Shown: positions 45,878-55,088, counted from the first letter of the stretch. The stretch is 64,000 nucleotides of DNA from CAXBNB01 sp049115735 (GCA_049115735.1 JAGDZP010000005.1:124001-188000); one strand, 5' to 3'. The notes: generated from the letters alone by a model not told the origin. A program made the numbers and translations.

Positions 45878-47149
45878 TCAGTATTTTATTGCCGGATTGA
45901 CCAAATACTTCACTACATCGCTGAGCAGTGTTAGTAGCATTTTTATTACAATCAAATAAATGATGATTGCTGCGATGGTGGGCAGATCATTACCCAGAAC
46001 CGAGTCAATCATTAACTTTCCAATACCATTAATTGAGAAAACCAGCTCCACCACAAAGGCTCCACCGAATGCATAAGCCAGGTAATCAAAGAAAAGCGTG
46101 ATAATTGGTAATGATGCGTTGGGCAAGGTGTGATTGATGAAAATTGCTTTATCGCTAAGCCCCTTAGCCCTCGCAGAAACGATATAAGGTTGCTTTCGAG
46201 TTTCTTTGACAGCACTCAGTATTTGCTTGCTCACATAAGGTATGGAAGCTAATACCAAAGCAAATATTGGTAGGCTGTATCTTCCGAAGTAGTCCGACAA
46301 TGAATCTTGTCCAAAGTCTAAAGTAGAATATCCGATCCCCATTGCTCCTGCCAGCAAAATAATGATCACTGACAACCAAAACAGTGGAACCGCATCAATA
46401 AAGTACAAAAGGTTGTACACCACCTCATTCAATAGGCCCTCTTTGGAAGAAGTGAATAGCACAAGCCAAAGAGAAATGGCAAAAATCAAAATAACTGCCG
46501 GAATAGTAAATACCAAAGTGCTGGACAGTGCTCGGTTTACTTTTTGCGCTACTTCCGTTTGATCCAATGTTGATCTACCAAAATCAAATCTTAAGACCTG
46601 AAGCAGCCAAATGTTAAACCTGTTTTCCTTGAAATGAAAGTCAATACGCGGTACAAATGCTCTATAGCTTCGATCTTCTTCCAGGTAGTCCTCAAATACC
46701 TTCTTAGAATGTGTTAAACCAGTGAGATAGGGAGCAATATCATCGACGCTTTGGGCAGAAAACACATCACCATTGGTGTTTTCAGAATTGGTCTTCAGTT
46801 CAGATTGGAGTGTCTCTAAAAATTTAGTAGCACCTTGAGAGTTCCCATTGTAAAGACACAACATGGAGAGCATTTTCCTTTCCTGCTCCGAACATATGCT
46901 CAAAATATCCTTAGGAAGAGCCAATGAACTGATCGAAACATAAAACACGGGCCAATCCAAATGCAGTGATTCTCTTTGTGTACATTCAAATTCCCGCCTT
47001 TGCTCTTCATTTTCAAAAAAGTCCGTGCCTGACCTTATTCCCTGGCGGGTGGGTTTCCATGAATTACCAAATATGACAAAAACCAAAAGCACTGTGAGTA
47101 GTGCAAAAGGAAGCATAGCAAGTAATCTTTTGAGAATGTATAATCCCAC
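45878..47149 (-). CDS. ABC transporter permease, OppB/DppB type, with enlarged periplasmic loop
   Basis: A 423-residue permease; usual OppB proteins have about 300-330. The first membrane segment (about 7-28) is followed by an extracytoplasmic region of about 180 residues (29-208) before the second segment. That region is roughly 110 residues longer than usual and contains cysteines at 56, 86 and 98. The normal permease core then follows: LRFDFGRSTLDQTEVAQKV, a SARAKGLSDKAIFINHTLPNAS EAA loop near 325-345, and FAFGGAFVVELVF. It pairs with the OppC-like gene 6 bases downstream. Substrate unknown. Confidence 0.85.
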   Translation of the reverse strand: MGLYILKRLLAMLPFALLTVLLVFVIFGNSWKPTRQGIRSGTDFFENEEQRREFECTQRESLHLDWPVFYVSISSLALPKDILSICSEQERKMLSMLCLYNGNSQGATKFLETLQSELKTNSENTNGDVFSAQSVDDIAPYLTGLTHSKKVFEDYLEEDRSYRAFVPRIDFHFKENRFNIWLLQVLRFDFGRSTLDQTEVAQKVNRALSSTLVFTIPAVILIFAISLWLVLFTSSKEGLLNEVVYNLLYFIDAVPLFWLSVIIILLAGAMGIGYSTLDFGQDSLSDYFGRYSLPIFALVLASIPYVSKQILSAVKETRKQPYIVSARAKGLSDKAIFINHTLPNASLPIITLFFDYLAYAFGGAFVVELVFSINGIGKLMIDSVLGNDLPTIAAIIIYLIVIKMLLTLLSDVVKYLVNPAIKY

Positions 47150-47181
47150 CGGTCAGATCAATTTCCGATAAAAATACCAGA

Positions 47182-47676
47182 TTATTTACACAACTGGTCA
47201 ATCAGCTGTTGGGCTAATTCAAGGCCCCTTTCTTTCGCTTGCTTCCAATCCGCACATGCGCCTTCTAGATTTTCCAAATCAAACTTAGCAGAACCACGAT
47301 TCATGTAGGCCTCCAACAAGTTTTCGTTATACTCAATTGCTTTGTCAAAATCCTTGATGGCCAGCTTGCTGTTTCCCTGAGAAAAAAAAGAATAGCCCCT
47401 TTGGTTGTAGGCTTCAGCATATCGATTGTCCAGCTCAATGGCTCGGTTGTAGTCAACAATGGCCTTTACATCATTACCCGTTTCGGATCGACAGATTCCT
47501 CTGAAAAGGAAAAACTCTGCATTGTTTGCATTATCCGTCTCTATTTGATCATAAAGATTTAGTGCCTTCTCATAGTCTCCTTTTTCATAGGCTTTAAATG
47601 CTTTTTCGAAAATTTTTTCACTTTGAGCATTTAGGAAAAAAGGTGTGAATACAAGGATGATAATTGCTCTACGCAT
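47182..47676 (-). CDS. TPR-repeat exported protein
   Basis: A 164-residue protein with a signal peptide (1-17) and about four tetratricopeptide repeats: AFKAYEKGDYEKALNLYDQ, FLFRGICRSETGNDVKAIVDY, AYNQRGYSFFSQGNSKLAIKDF and AYMNRGSAKFDLENLEGACADW. These form a helical scaffold for protein contacts. Its start overlaps the gluQ 3' end by 8 bases, so the two are translationally coupled, though no functional link is evident. The permease genes follow 32 bases later. Confidence 0.8.
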   Translation of the reverse strand: MRRAIIILVFTPFFLNAQSEKIFEKAFKAYEKGDYEKALNLYDQIETDNANNAEFFLFRGICRSETGNDVKAIVDYNRAIELDNRYAEAYNQRGYSFFSQGNSKLAIKDFDKAIEYNENLLEAYMNRGSAKFDLENLEGACADWKQAKERGLELAQQLIDQLCK

Positions 47677-48553
47677 TTACTTGATGTTTAAATTTTTCAA
47701 AATTGAAGTTGGCCCTGAGTAAATCCAGAGACTCGGACTCGTCCTCACTCAGTCCCAAAATCCTGCCAATATATATGAAGACATCCCGTGGTGTTCTAAA
47801 TTCTTCGAAAACCGAAGGATGATCCTGGGATTTTGAGATTTTTTCATTTCGTATAGTTAGCAGTGGGTGATGGATAAATGTGGCTTGTAGAAAAGTTCCC
47901 GCACTGATTTTTTCTGCTAAAAGCAATTGCGCCGCAGTTGATGCCAAAAGACCTGTACCTCGAACAACATAGTTGGTATTGTAGTACATGTCATCTACCA
48001 AGGAAGCCAGCTGATAAGATGGAACATCATTTTTTCTCCATACTATAAAGTCCTTCAACGCATCGTTCAGGGCAATTTTTTGATCGCTTAGAAGACTATC
48101 GTCCCTCTCTCGGACGTCTCTTGTTCTGATACGAATATTTTTATCTTTTCCTATTCTTACATTGGCATAGCAAGTACCAGTATAGGGCTTCCCAGCTAAT
48201 TGTCTTCTAGAACAAGTGCATGAAAATAAATCTGCCTTTACCTTGAGCTCATCAAAAGCATCACGATACATATCCATTCGCAAGTACTGAGAGTGGTTTT
48301 TGACAAAATCTTCTACTCCTGTAGGCCCGCTATCATAGCTCAGACCCAGCCAATCGAGTGTTTCAAAAATGTTCTCAAGATATTCCTTCCTTACCCTTTC
48401 TTTGTCCAAATCATCGATTCGTAGATGTAAACGACCTCCGTTTTGTCGAACGAGAAGCCAGGTCAGTACAAAGGAAAAAACGTTACCAATATGTAGGTAT
48501 CCACTTGGTGTAGGTGCCAGTCGTGAAACTATTGGATCTGCTTTTTTTACCAT
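47669..48553 (-). CDS. gluQ: Glutamyl-queuosine tRNA(Asp) synthetase
   Basis: A truncated glutamyl-tRNA-synthetase paralogue (294 residues) lacking the anticodon-binding domain; it attaches Glu to queuosine in tRNA-Asp. The HIGH-like motif is SGYLHIGN near residues 17-24, and the KMSKS-like motif is KISKSQ near 238. CTCSRRQL, then YTGTC, are the zinc-ligand cysteines typical of GluQRS. These features separate it from discriminating GltX. It is divergent from the gene at 48616. Confidence 0.88.
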   Translation of the reverse strand: MVKKADPIVSRLAPTPSGYLHIGNVFSFVLTWLLVRQNGGRLHLRIDDLDKERVRKEYLENIFETLDWLGLSYDSGPTGVEDFVKNHSQYLRMDMYRDAFDELKVKADLFSCTCSRRQLAGKPYTGTCYANVRIGKDKNIRIRTRDVRERDDSLLSDQKIALNDALKDFIVWRKNDVPSYQLASLVDDMYYNTNYVVRGTGLLASTAAQLLLAEKISAGTFLQATFIHHPLLTIRNEKISKSQDHPSVFEEFRTPRDVFIYIGRILGLSEDESESLDLLRANFNFEKFKHQVNA

Positions 48554-48615
48554 CGATTTGAAAAGATCGTTAAGTTTAATATTAATATTGTTGATAACAA
48601 AAAGAGCTTTTGTTC

Positions 48616-49338
48616 ATGCGTAGATTCTTACTTACGGTATTGATGCTTTCCTTCATTTTCTCTGATATTTCTTGTCAGAACTTGGACGATATTCTCCAGA
48701 GCCACTATAAATCATGGGGGCAGGAGGTTATTTCCCAGGTTAGGACGGTAAGACTGGAAATGGTTGAATTGCGGGGATTAAAAGACCAGAAAAAATATCA
48801 GGTGTCCCGAAAAAGGCCTAATATGGTTAGACTAGATGGCCTGTGGAAGGAGCACCCTTATGTCCATGCCTATGATGGTAAAGGTTACTGGAGTATTTCA
48901 CCCTGGTTGGATACTGAAGCTTCTCACATGACTACCGAAATTGAAAAAGAAAAGCTCGCCAAATCGCTTGATATTGACAGTCCTCTTTTCAAAGCTCAAA
49001 AAGAAGGTATTATCATGGAACACATAGGTGAGAAAATATATGATGAAAAGGAGTATCACATCCTCAGGATTTTTCATCATGAAAAACGATTCCTAGACTA
49101 TTTTATCGACATGGAATCATATCAGATTTTCAAAACGGAAGAAAGGGATATTGGAAACGAAAAGTATGTCTATGAGGAAGTATTCTTCAAAAACTATAAG
49201 CCCCAAGCAGGTATCAATATTGCCCTGGAATATGACATCCGTAGCAAAACCGGCAACAGCAATGTTGTCATAGACAATATAGTGTTGGGGCACGGAATTC
49301 CTAGTTCTTTTTTTAGGAGGCCAATAAAGCCTGAGTAA
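48616..49338 (+). CDS. Outer-membrane lipoprotein-sorting-like protein
   Basis: A 240-residue exported protein. I use the ATG at 48616, which gives the signal peptide MRRFLLTVLMLSFIFSDISC. The mature part has the LolA/LolB-like strand pattern (YKSWGQEVISQVRTVRLEMVEL; YQVSRKRPNMVRLDG; YHILRIFHHEKRFLDYFIDMESYQIFKTEE), so it probably folds as an open beta-barrel and binds lipid or lipoprotein acyl chains. The family assignment is moderate and the exact role unknown. Convergent with the desaturase gene, 3 bases apart. Confidence 0.65.
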   Translation: MRRFLLTVLMLSFIFSDISCQNLDDILQSHYKSWGQEVISQVRTVRLEMVELRGLKDQKKYQVSRKRPNMVRLDGLWKEHPYVHAYDGKGYWSISPWLDTEASHMTTEIEKEKLAKSLDIDSPLFKAQKEGIIMEHIGEKIYDEKEYHILRIFHHEKRFLDYFIDMESYQIFKTEERDIGNEKYVYEEVFFKNYKPQAGINIALEYDIRSKTGNSNVVIDNIVLGHGIPSSFFRRPIKPE

Positions 49339-49341
49339 ATG

Positions 49342-50445
49342 TTATGCCTTCGCCAGCTCGTATGAGCCGAGTTTTTTCAGCATCCTGGCATGGTTCCACA
49401 ATGCTCCAACAAAGGTTGGTTCTGATTTATAAGGAAGTCCATACTCCTTTGCCGTTTTCTTTACAATCTTAGAAATATTCTTGTAGTGAATATGGCAGAT
49501 ATTCGGGAAGAGGTGATGTTCGATCTGATAATTCAATCCTCCTATAAACCATGAAAGTATTTTACTACGCGGAGAAAAATTGGCAGTAGTAATCAACTGA
49601 TGAATTGCCCAGTTGTTTTCTAACGAGCCGGTATTCTCATCAATCTGTGGATACTCCATGTCAGGCATTACATGTGCCAGCTGAAAAACACAGGATAATA
49701 TTAAGCCACAGACAAAATGTAAGCTAGCAAATCCCAATAGCACTTGCCACCATGCTACGGATAGAAAGATCATTGGCAGTACCAGTATATATCCAAAATA
49801 GAATATTTTCCAGACACTCAACTGGGCAAGAACTTTATTGATATTTCCTTGTTTATCATTGAGCCCCATTTTTCTGTATTTGTAGATGGATCTAAAGTCT
49901 TTGGTTGTTACCCAAAAGATCGTCATGATGCCATAAAAGAACCAAACATAGAAGTGCTGAAACCTGTAGATTTTATGCCATTTTTGATTGGGCGAAAAAC
50001 GCATTACTCCGCTAGGATCAATATCTTCATCCATACCGTCCACATTGGTGTAGGTGTGGTGCAATACATTGTGTTGTATTTTCCAATTTGTACTACTAGC
50101 CCCCACAAGGTCGGAGCAGATACCCATCACTTTGTTTACGTATTTGTTCTTCGAATAGGCTCCATGATTTGCATCGTGCATTATTGACATACCTATCCCG
50201 GCCATGCCAATACCCATCAATACCCACATCAGGTAAACTAACCCTGGATGGCTCACAATACCGAACATCATTAATATGTAAGGGACATAAAACAAGGCCA
50301 GCATGACGGCAGACTTTACTACCATTTTGGCGTTTCCGTAGCGTGAAATGTTCTTTGATTTAAAGTAATCGGCTACTCTCAACCTTAAGGTCTTAATGAA
50401 TTCAACGTCTTTATGGTTGGCAAATGTGACTCTATCTAATTTCAT
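49342..50445 (-). CDS. Front-end type fatty acid desaturase
   Basis: Membrane di-iron desaturase of 367 residues related to linoleoyl-CoA or delta-6-type enzymes rather than to the delta-9 copy at 11273-12040. Histidine boxes: HDANHGAYS (about 91), HNVLHHTYTN (about 126) and QIEHHLFPNICH near 306, the Q in place of the first H being the front-end desaturase signature. Four to six membrane segments are visible. It may make polyunsaturated or positionally unusual chains in membrane lipids. Product specificity cannot be told. Divergent from the CvfB-like gene, 155 bases away. Confidence 0.85.
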   Translation of the reverse strand: MKLDRVTFANHKDVEFIKTLRLRVADYFKSKNISRYGNAKMVVKSAVMLALFYVPYILMMFGIVSHPGLVYLMWVLMGIGMAGIGMSIMHDANHGAYSKNKYVNKVMGICSDLVGASSTNWKIQHNVLHHTYTNVDGMDEDIDPSGVMRFSPNQKWHKIYRFQHFYVWFFYGIMTIFWVTTKDFRSIYKYRKMGLNDKQGNINKVLAQLSVWKIFYFGYILVLPMIFLSVAWWQVLLGFASLHFVCGLILSCVFQLAHVMPDMEYPQIDENTGSLENNWAIHQLITTANFSPRSKILSWFIGGLNYQIEHHLFPNICHIHYKNISKIVKKTAKEYGLPYKSEPTFVGALWNHARMLKKLGSYELAKA

Positions 50446-50587
50446 TGAATAGTTGGTTTATATTGTCTTATCCCAATCTGATCCAGATCTCTGCATGCTA
50501 ATTTCAAAGACAGCAACGTCAAATTTAATATATTCTAATTTATTGACCGAATTTGCCCGGTACTTTAGAGGTAGCCAAATAATGCCA

Positions 50588-50595
50588 TAACTTTG
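50588..50595 (+). promoter_or_regulatory. -7 element close to the CvfB-like start
   Basis: TAACTTTG matches TAnnTTTG and ends only five bases before the ATG at 50601. If used, the transcript would be leaderless or nearly so. A TTTA near 50564 lies at the -33 position. Confidence 0.45.
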
Positions 50596-50600
50596 TGGCA

Positions 50601-51428
50601 ATGATTGAGGTAGGCAAAAACAATACACTGGAGGTACTAAGGCAAGTAGAATTTGGCTTCTACTTAGGAGATGGCGATCAAGACGTGTTACTTCCACAGA
50701 AGTATGCAACTGAAGATCTAAAGGTAGGAGATCACATAGACGTTTTTATCTATAAGGACTCTGAGGATCGCATCATTGCCACGAACCTGGAGCCACTAGC
50801 ACGAACTGAAGAGTTTGCCTATCTCCGAGTGAAAGAAATCAATAGAACAGGTGCGTTTTTGGATTGGGGCCTGGAAAAGGATCTGATGCTTCCTTATAGA
50901 GAGCAATCGGGAATAATAGAAGAAGGCATGTGGGTTTTCGTTTATGTCTATTTCGATCCAGGTACAGAACGCATCGCTTCTTCAATGAAAATCACAGAAT
51001 TTGCTGAAAAGCAGGATATTCAATTGGAGGAAAACCAACAAGTGGATTTGCTGATTTGTCAAAAAACGGAGCTGGGCTACAATGTCATCATCAATAACTT
51101 GTACGAAGGATTGGTTTATGACAATGAAATATTCCGCAACATTTCGCCAGGTGATAGAACCAAAGGGTACATCAAGAAAATTCGTGATGATAAGAAAATT
51201 GATGTCAACCTGGAAAAACCAGGGTATGACAATGTAGAACCCAATGCTCAAATCATTCTTGAAAACTTGAAGTTTAATGGAGGGTTTTTAGCCCTGAATG
51301 ACAAATCCTACCCCGAAGAGATCAAAGAGCAGTTGAGCATGAGTAAGAAAGTCTTCAAAAAAGCCATTGGGGGATTGTACAAGCAAAGAACCATTCGAAT
51401 AGAAGAAGATGGCATTTATCTCAACTAG
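50601..51428 (+). CDS. S1-domain RNA-binding protein, CvfB-like
   Basis: A 275-residue cytoplasmic protein starting at ATG 50601. It consists of successive S1-like beta-barrels: about 1-65 (NNTLEVLRQVEFGFYLGDGD), 70-135 (LRVKEINRTGAFLDWGLEKDLMLPYREQ) and 140-215 (ELGYNVIINNLYEGLVYDNEIFRNISPGDR). A C-terminal winged helix runs from about 220 (FNGGFLALNDKSYPEEIKEQLSMSKKVFKKAIGGLYKQRTI). This is the CvfB/YitL architecture; such proteins bind RNA and affect virulence or growth in other bacteria. Targets here are unknown. Confidence 0.88.
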   Translation: MIEVGKNNTLEVLRQVEFGFYLGDGDQDVLLPQKYATEDLKVGDHIDVFIYKDSEDRIIATNLEPLARTEEFAYLRVKEINRTGAFLDWGLEKDLMLPYREQSGIIEEGMWVFVYVYFDPGTERIASSMKITEFAEKQDIQLEENQQVDLLICQKTELGYNVIINNLYEGLVYDNEIFRNISPGDRTKGYIKKIRDDKKIDVNLEKPGYDNVEPNAQIILENLKFNGGFLALNDKSYPEEIKEQLSMSKKVFKKAIGGLYKQRTIRIEEDGIYLN

Positions 51429-51472
51429 CAGACATTCAGTCAATTGACTTTAGTTCTGCGATAGCTTAAATT

Positions 51473-51495
51473 ACGGGAAAACAACATCGTCCCGT
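51473..51495 (+). promoter_or_regulatory. Hairpin abutting the sterol-desaturase-family start codon
   Basis: ACGGGA and TCCCGT pair over an 11-base loop, and the ATG at 51496 follows the second arm directly. A stem here would sit in the ribosome entry region and could damp translation. Confidence 0.35.
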
Positions 51496-52791
51496 ATGGA
51501 AGCATACGCTAATGCGCTATTGATCGCAATTCCAGGATTTCTTGTCCTGGTCATCATCGAATTTCTGTATGGCTACTTTGTCAAAAAACAACCTATAAGA
51601 AGTTTTGATACCATTTCGAGCCTTAGCTCTGGTTTAACCAATTCTCTGAAAGATGTACTAGGTTTGACCGTAGTGGTGATCGGATACTCGTGGCTCGTGG
51701 AGCATCTTCAGATCGTACAGATTGAAGATACCGTCCTTGTATATGTGTTGAGTTTTATAGCCATAGACTTTGCTGGCTATTGTATGCACAGGCTGTCCCA
51801 CCATATGAATTTCTTTTGGAATTATCATGTGATCCACCATAGCTCGGAGGAGTTTAACCTGCCTTGTGCCTTGAGGCAATCCATTTCGAGCATCCTCTCT
51901 ATTTATGCTATTTTTCTCATTCCTGCCGCACTCATAGGGCTGCCACCAAAAGTAATCGCTGTAATATCTCCCATTCATTTGTTCCTACAATTTTGGTATC
52001 ACACGAAGTATATACCCAAACTCGGAATATTAGAATATATCATCGTCACACCTTCCATTCACCGAGTCCACCATGCGATCAATCCCGAATATTTAGACAA
52101 AAACCTTTCGCAGATTTTCGTGATATGGGATAGGCTCTTTGGTACATTTCAGGAGGAATTGGATGATATTCCCTGTGTATACGGCACCAAAAAACCAGCC
52201 AGAACATGGAATCCAATCATCATCAATTTTCAACACCTCTGGCTACTTATCGAAGATGCCTGGCATACAAATAATCATGTCGACAAGCTGAGAATTTGGT
52301 TTATGCCCACCGGTTGGCGACCAGCGGATGTCCCGGCTAAATACCCGGTTCAAATCATTGAAGATCCATTTTCACAAGAAAAATATGATACACCATCATC
52401 GGTTAAACTCAGGGCCTGGTCATTGTTTCAATTCGCCTTAACGATATTCATGTTACTTCATTTGCTCATCGTTTTACCGGATCAGAGTTTAGTCGGTATT
52501 TACCTCTACGGTGGATTTATCTTTCTATCGATTTTTTCTTTCACCACTTTAATGGATCGGAAAAAGTACGCTTTGATCACCGAAGGGCTCAAAAGCCTTA
52601 TGGGATTATGTCTCTTGCTTTATCTAGGCAATTGGTTCCAGATTGATAAGCTCATTCCTTTTGGATCATATGTTTTTGGTGGCTTCCAGGTCATTTCATT
52701 TTTGGTTGTCTGGTGGTTTGTGAGATTTGAATTGACCACAGACGATGAAGATCAGGTGCACGAAGTGACACCAAGTGTAGCTCCCCACTAA
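51496..52791 (+). CDS. Sterol desaturase/fatty acid hydroxylase superfamily protein
   Basis: A 431-residue membrane di-iron protein. Four N-terminal membrane segments carry the histidine clusters HRLSHH (about 99-104), HVIHH (about 112-116) and HRVHH (about 188-192), the pattern of the fatty acid hydroxylase superfamily. The C-terminal third (about 310-415) adds further membrane segments, giving a longer protein than the core family. It probably hydroxylates or desaturates a lipid such as a fatty acid, ornithine lipid or carotenoid-like compound. The substrate is not determined by sequence. Confidence 0.85.
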   Translation: MEAYANALLIAIPGFLVLVIIEFLYGYFVKKQPIRSFDTISSLSSGLTNSLKDVLGLTVVVIGYSWLVEHLQIVQIEDTVLVYVLSFIAIDFAGYCMHRLSHHMNFFWNYHVIHHSSEEFNLPCALRQSISSILSIYAIFLIPAALIGLPPKVIAVISPIHLFLQFWYHTKYIPKLGILEYIIVTPSIHRVHHAINPEYLDKNLSQIFVIWDRLFGTFQEELDDIPCVYGTKKPARTWNPIIINFQHLWLLIEDAWHTNNHVDKLRIWFMPTGWRPADVPAKYPVQIIEDPFSQEKYDTPSSVKLRAWSLFQFALTIFMLLHLLIVLPDQSLVGIYLYGGFIFLSIFSFTTLMDRKKYALITEGLKSLMGLCLLLYLGNWFQIDKLIPFGSYVFGGFQVISFLVVWWFVRFELTTDDEDQVHEVTPSVAPH

Positions 52792-52842
52792 TCTAGTGTG
52801 ACTTTCTCTCCATACTGGGATTGTTAATATAAAATCAATCCT

Positions 52843-53397
52843 ATGATCCGTTTTAAGAAAAGAGAAAATGATCAGGAAATAAACACTGGATCAATGGCTG
52901 ATATCGCCTTCCTCCTGCTCATCTTTTTCCTAGTGGCTACTACATTGCAGTTTGACAAAGGACTAACCCTCAAGCTTCCTCCAAATCCTGAAGAGAAAGA
53001 AATCACTGTACCTATCAAAGAAAGAAACCTCTTCAAGATTCTTATCAACTCCAATCAACACATCTTGGTTGAAGGGGAAGTCAGGCAGGATCTCCTTGGG
53101 CTTAAAGATGAAATCAAAACGTTTGTGCTAAACAATGGAAGAGATGAAAAATTATCAGAAAACCCAGAAAAAGCCATTGTATCACTTAAGACGAACAGGG
53201 GGACAAAATATAAATCTTTCATAAAAGTGCTGGATGAATTGAAAGGGGCCTACTATGAAATTTATGCTGAAAAGGTAGGCCTGAGCAAAGAAGACTATTT
53301 GAAGTTAAGGCACAGCAACCGAGAAGAATACAACATATATAAACAATCAAAACAAGGAATTCCAATGAACATATCTATCGCCGAACCAACAATTTGA
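52843..53397 (+). CDS. exbD: ExbD/TolR-type biopolymer transport protein (first copy)
   Basis: Proton-motive-force-harvesting subunit of a TonB or Tol-type motor. One N-terminal membrane segment (about 18-37) carries the essential aspartate D20 in SMADIAFLLLIFFLVATT. The periplasmic domain is longer than in E. coli ExbD (184 residues) and includes the insertion typical of Bacteroidota. A second ExbD follows after 3 bases. No ExbB/TolQ or TonB gene is adjacent in this window, so the motor partner must be encoded elsewhere. Confidence 0.88.
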   Translation: MIRFKKRENDQEINTGSMADIAFLLLIFFLVATTLQFDKGLTLKLPPNPEEKEITVPIKERNLFKILINSNQHILVEGEVRQDLLGLKDEIKTFVLNNGRDEKLSENPEKAIVSLKTNRGTKYKSFIKVLDELKGAYYEIYAEKVGLSKEDYLKLRHSNREEYNIYKQSKQGIPMNISIAEPTI

Positions 53398-53400
53398 ATT

Positions 53401-53859
53401 ATGGGAAAATTTAGAAAATCATCATCCAAAAAAACTCAAATATCCACAGCTTCACTGCCCGATATAGTCTTTCTTCTGCTTTTCTTTTTTATGGTAAGTG
53501 CCACCATTAAAACACAGGATGACTTGGTAGATTTTAAAGCACCCAATGCGGAGAACCTGACTAAGTCAGAAAAGAAGTTTCTGATCAAAGAGCTTAATGT
53601 GGGTTTCCCTAAAAACAAAACACTGGGCCATCAACCAAGAATCTCGGATGGTGAAAAATTCATTGCTATCGAAGAAGTAGCTCAATGGGCTGAAAGTGCC
53701 CGACAGGAAATACCCGAAAATTATCGAGACCAGATGATCGTATTGCTAAAATCTGATCTGGATGTGGATATGGGTTTGATTGCCGATATTCAAGAGCAGC
53801 TAAGAACCGTAAACGCCCGGAAGATTGTTTATCGGTCGAATGAACATGGAGAAAAGTGA
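53401..53859 (+). CDS. exbD: ExbD/TolR-type biopolymer transport protein (second copy)
   Basis: A 152-residue second ExbD with its own membrane segment (about 22-38) and conserved aspartate D21 in SLPDIVFLLLFFFMVSATI. The periplasmic part ends with DVDMGLIADIQEQLRTVNARKIVY, the usual ExbD C-terminal helix and strand. It differs clearly from the first copy, so the two may form a hetero-oligomer around an ExbB pentamer. Both are in one short operon. Confidence 0.88.
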   Translation: MGKFRKSSSKKTQISTASLPDIVFLLLFFFMVSATIKTQDDLVDFKAPNAENLTKSEKKFLIKELNVGFPKNKTLGHQPRISDGEKFIAIEEVAQWAESARQEIPENYRDQMIVLLKSDLDVDMGLIADIQEQLRTVNARKIVYRSNEHGEK

Positions 53860-53978
53860 TTCTGCTTAGCTCTAAGCCTGGTAGGCCACAACTTGTAAAA
53901 AATGAATTTTATAAATTAGATTTTATTTCTCAAGCAACCTTCGAGGATTATGCACATCTTTAGAACAAAAAATACTCT

Positions 53979-55088
53979 ATGGGGTCTGCCAAACTTATGT
54001 ACATTGATAATCTTAGGATTTTTCTCACCTCCTGGGTCATATTGCATCATTTGGCGATTACATACGGGGCTCCCGGAGGGTGGTACTATCAGGAAATGAA
54101 GGCAAGCGAACTGGAAACAATTCCTCTTTCTATGTTTGTTGCTGTTAATCAAGCATTTTTCATGGGTATGTTTTTTATGATATCCGCCTATTTCATGGTG
54201 CCCTCTTTGCTAAAGAAAGGCAAAGCCGTTTTTTTGAAAGACCGATTGCTTAGATTAGGTATTCCCACGGTCATTTTCTTCTTTTTCCTTCACCCGTTGA
54301 CCGTCTTCATTCGAAACAAATTCATTTACTCAGAAGATGTCACGCTCTACAATTACATTTTTGAGTCAAGAGTCTGGGGTGCCGGTCCTATGTGGTTCGT
54401 TATGGCACTTATTGCGTTCTCTTTAGTCGCCTCAATATTCAAATTCAGTGGAGACAAGTCTCCAAAACCTCTGCCATCAGCATTCAAAGTTATTCTAATG
54501 GCCATGGTAATTGCCATCGCTCAATTCTTATTCAGAATATGGCTACCTGTTGGATGGAGCATGCCCATCACAAACTGGCAATTACCTCATTTTGGACAGT
54601 ATATTGTTTTTTTCCTTGTAGGCTTAGTGGCATATAGAAATGATTGGTTTGACCAGCTAACTCCCAAACTAGGATGGAGGTGGTTCTGGTCAACTCAAGT
54701 AATAATATTTATCGGATTTCCAGTCATATTCATATCAGGCGGAGCGATGGAAGGGAATATAGATGTCTTCATGGGCGGGCTGACCTGGCAGAGCCTTGCA
54801 TATACTTTATGGGAGCAATTTGTTGGTATAGGTATGGTGATTGCTCTATCGGGAATTTTCAAAGAAAGATTTAATTCACAAGGAAATTTTACAAAACAAC
54901 TATCCGCTAGTGCCTATGCTGTTTATGTTTTTCACACCCCAATTCTAGTATTGATCGGCTTACTATTCTTAAGCCTCGAACTCGGATCAATTGCCAAGTT
55001 CGTAGCACTAGCACCAATCACATTGATACTTTGTTTTGGCTTAGGGCTTGTGATTAAAAGGATGCCATTTGTGAAAAGCGTTTTCTAA
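53979..55088 (+). CDS. Acyltransferase 3 family membrane protein
   Basis: A 369-residue protein with about ten membrane segments. It begins YIDNLRIFLTSWVILHHLAITYG, with the HH pair at about 22-23 that corresponds to the catalytic histidine region of acyltransferase 3 proteins. FLKDRLLRLGIPTVIFFFFLHP near residue 87 is the second typical motif. Such proteins O-acylate surface sugars (OpgC, OafA) or other exported compounds. The substrate is unknown. It stands alone, convergent with the TPR gene. Confidence 0.85.
   Translation: MGSAKLMYIDNLRIFLTSWVILHHLAITYGAPGGWYYQEMKASELETIPLSMFVAVNQAFFMGMFFMISAYFMVPSLLKKGKAVFLKDRLLRLGIPTVIFFFFLHPLTVFIRNKFIYSEDVTLYNYIFESRVWGAGPMWFVMALIAFSLVASIFKFSGDKSPKPLPSAFKVILMAMVIAIAQFLFRIWLPVGWSMPITNWQLPHFGQYIVFFLVGLVAYRNDWFDQLTPKLGWRWFWSTQVIIFIGFPVIFISGGAMEGNIDVFMGGLTWQSLAYTLWEQFVGIGMVIALSGIFKERFNSQGNFTKQLSASAYAVYVFHTPILVLIGLLFLSLELGSIAKFVALAPITLILCFGLGLVIKRMPFVKSVF

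Noticed and set aside
45872..47149. Frameshift or fusion as the cause of the long OppB-like protein
   Set aside because: The extra region is in one clean frame with the normal core after it, and upstream and downstream genes are intact.
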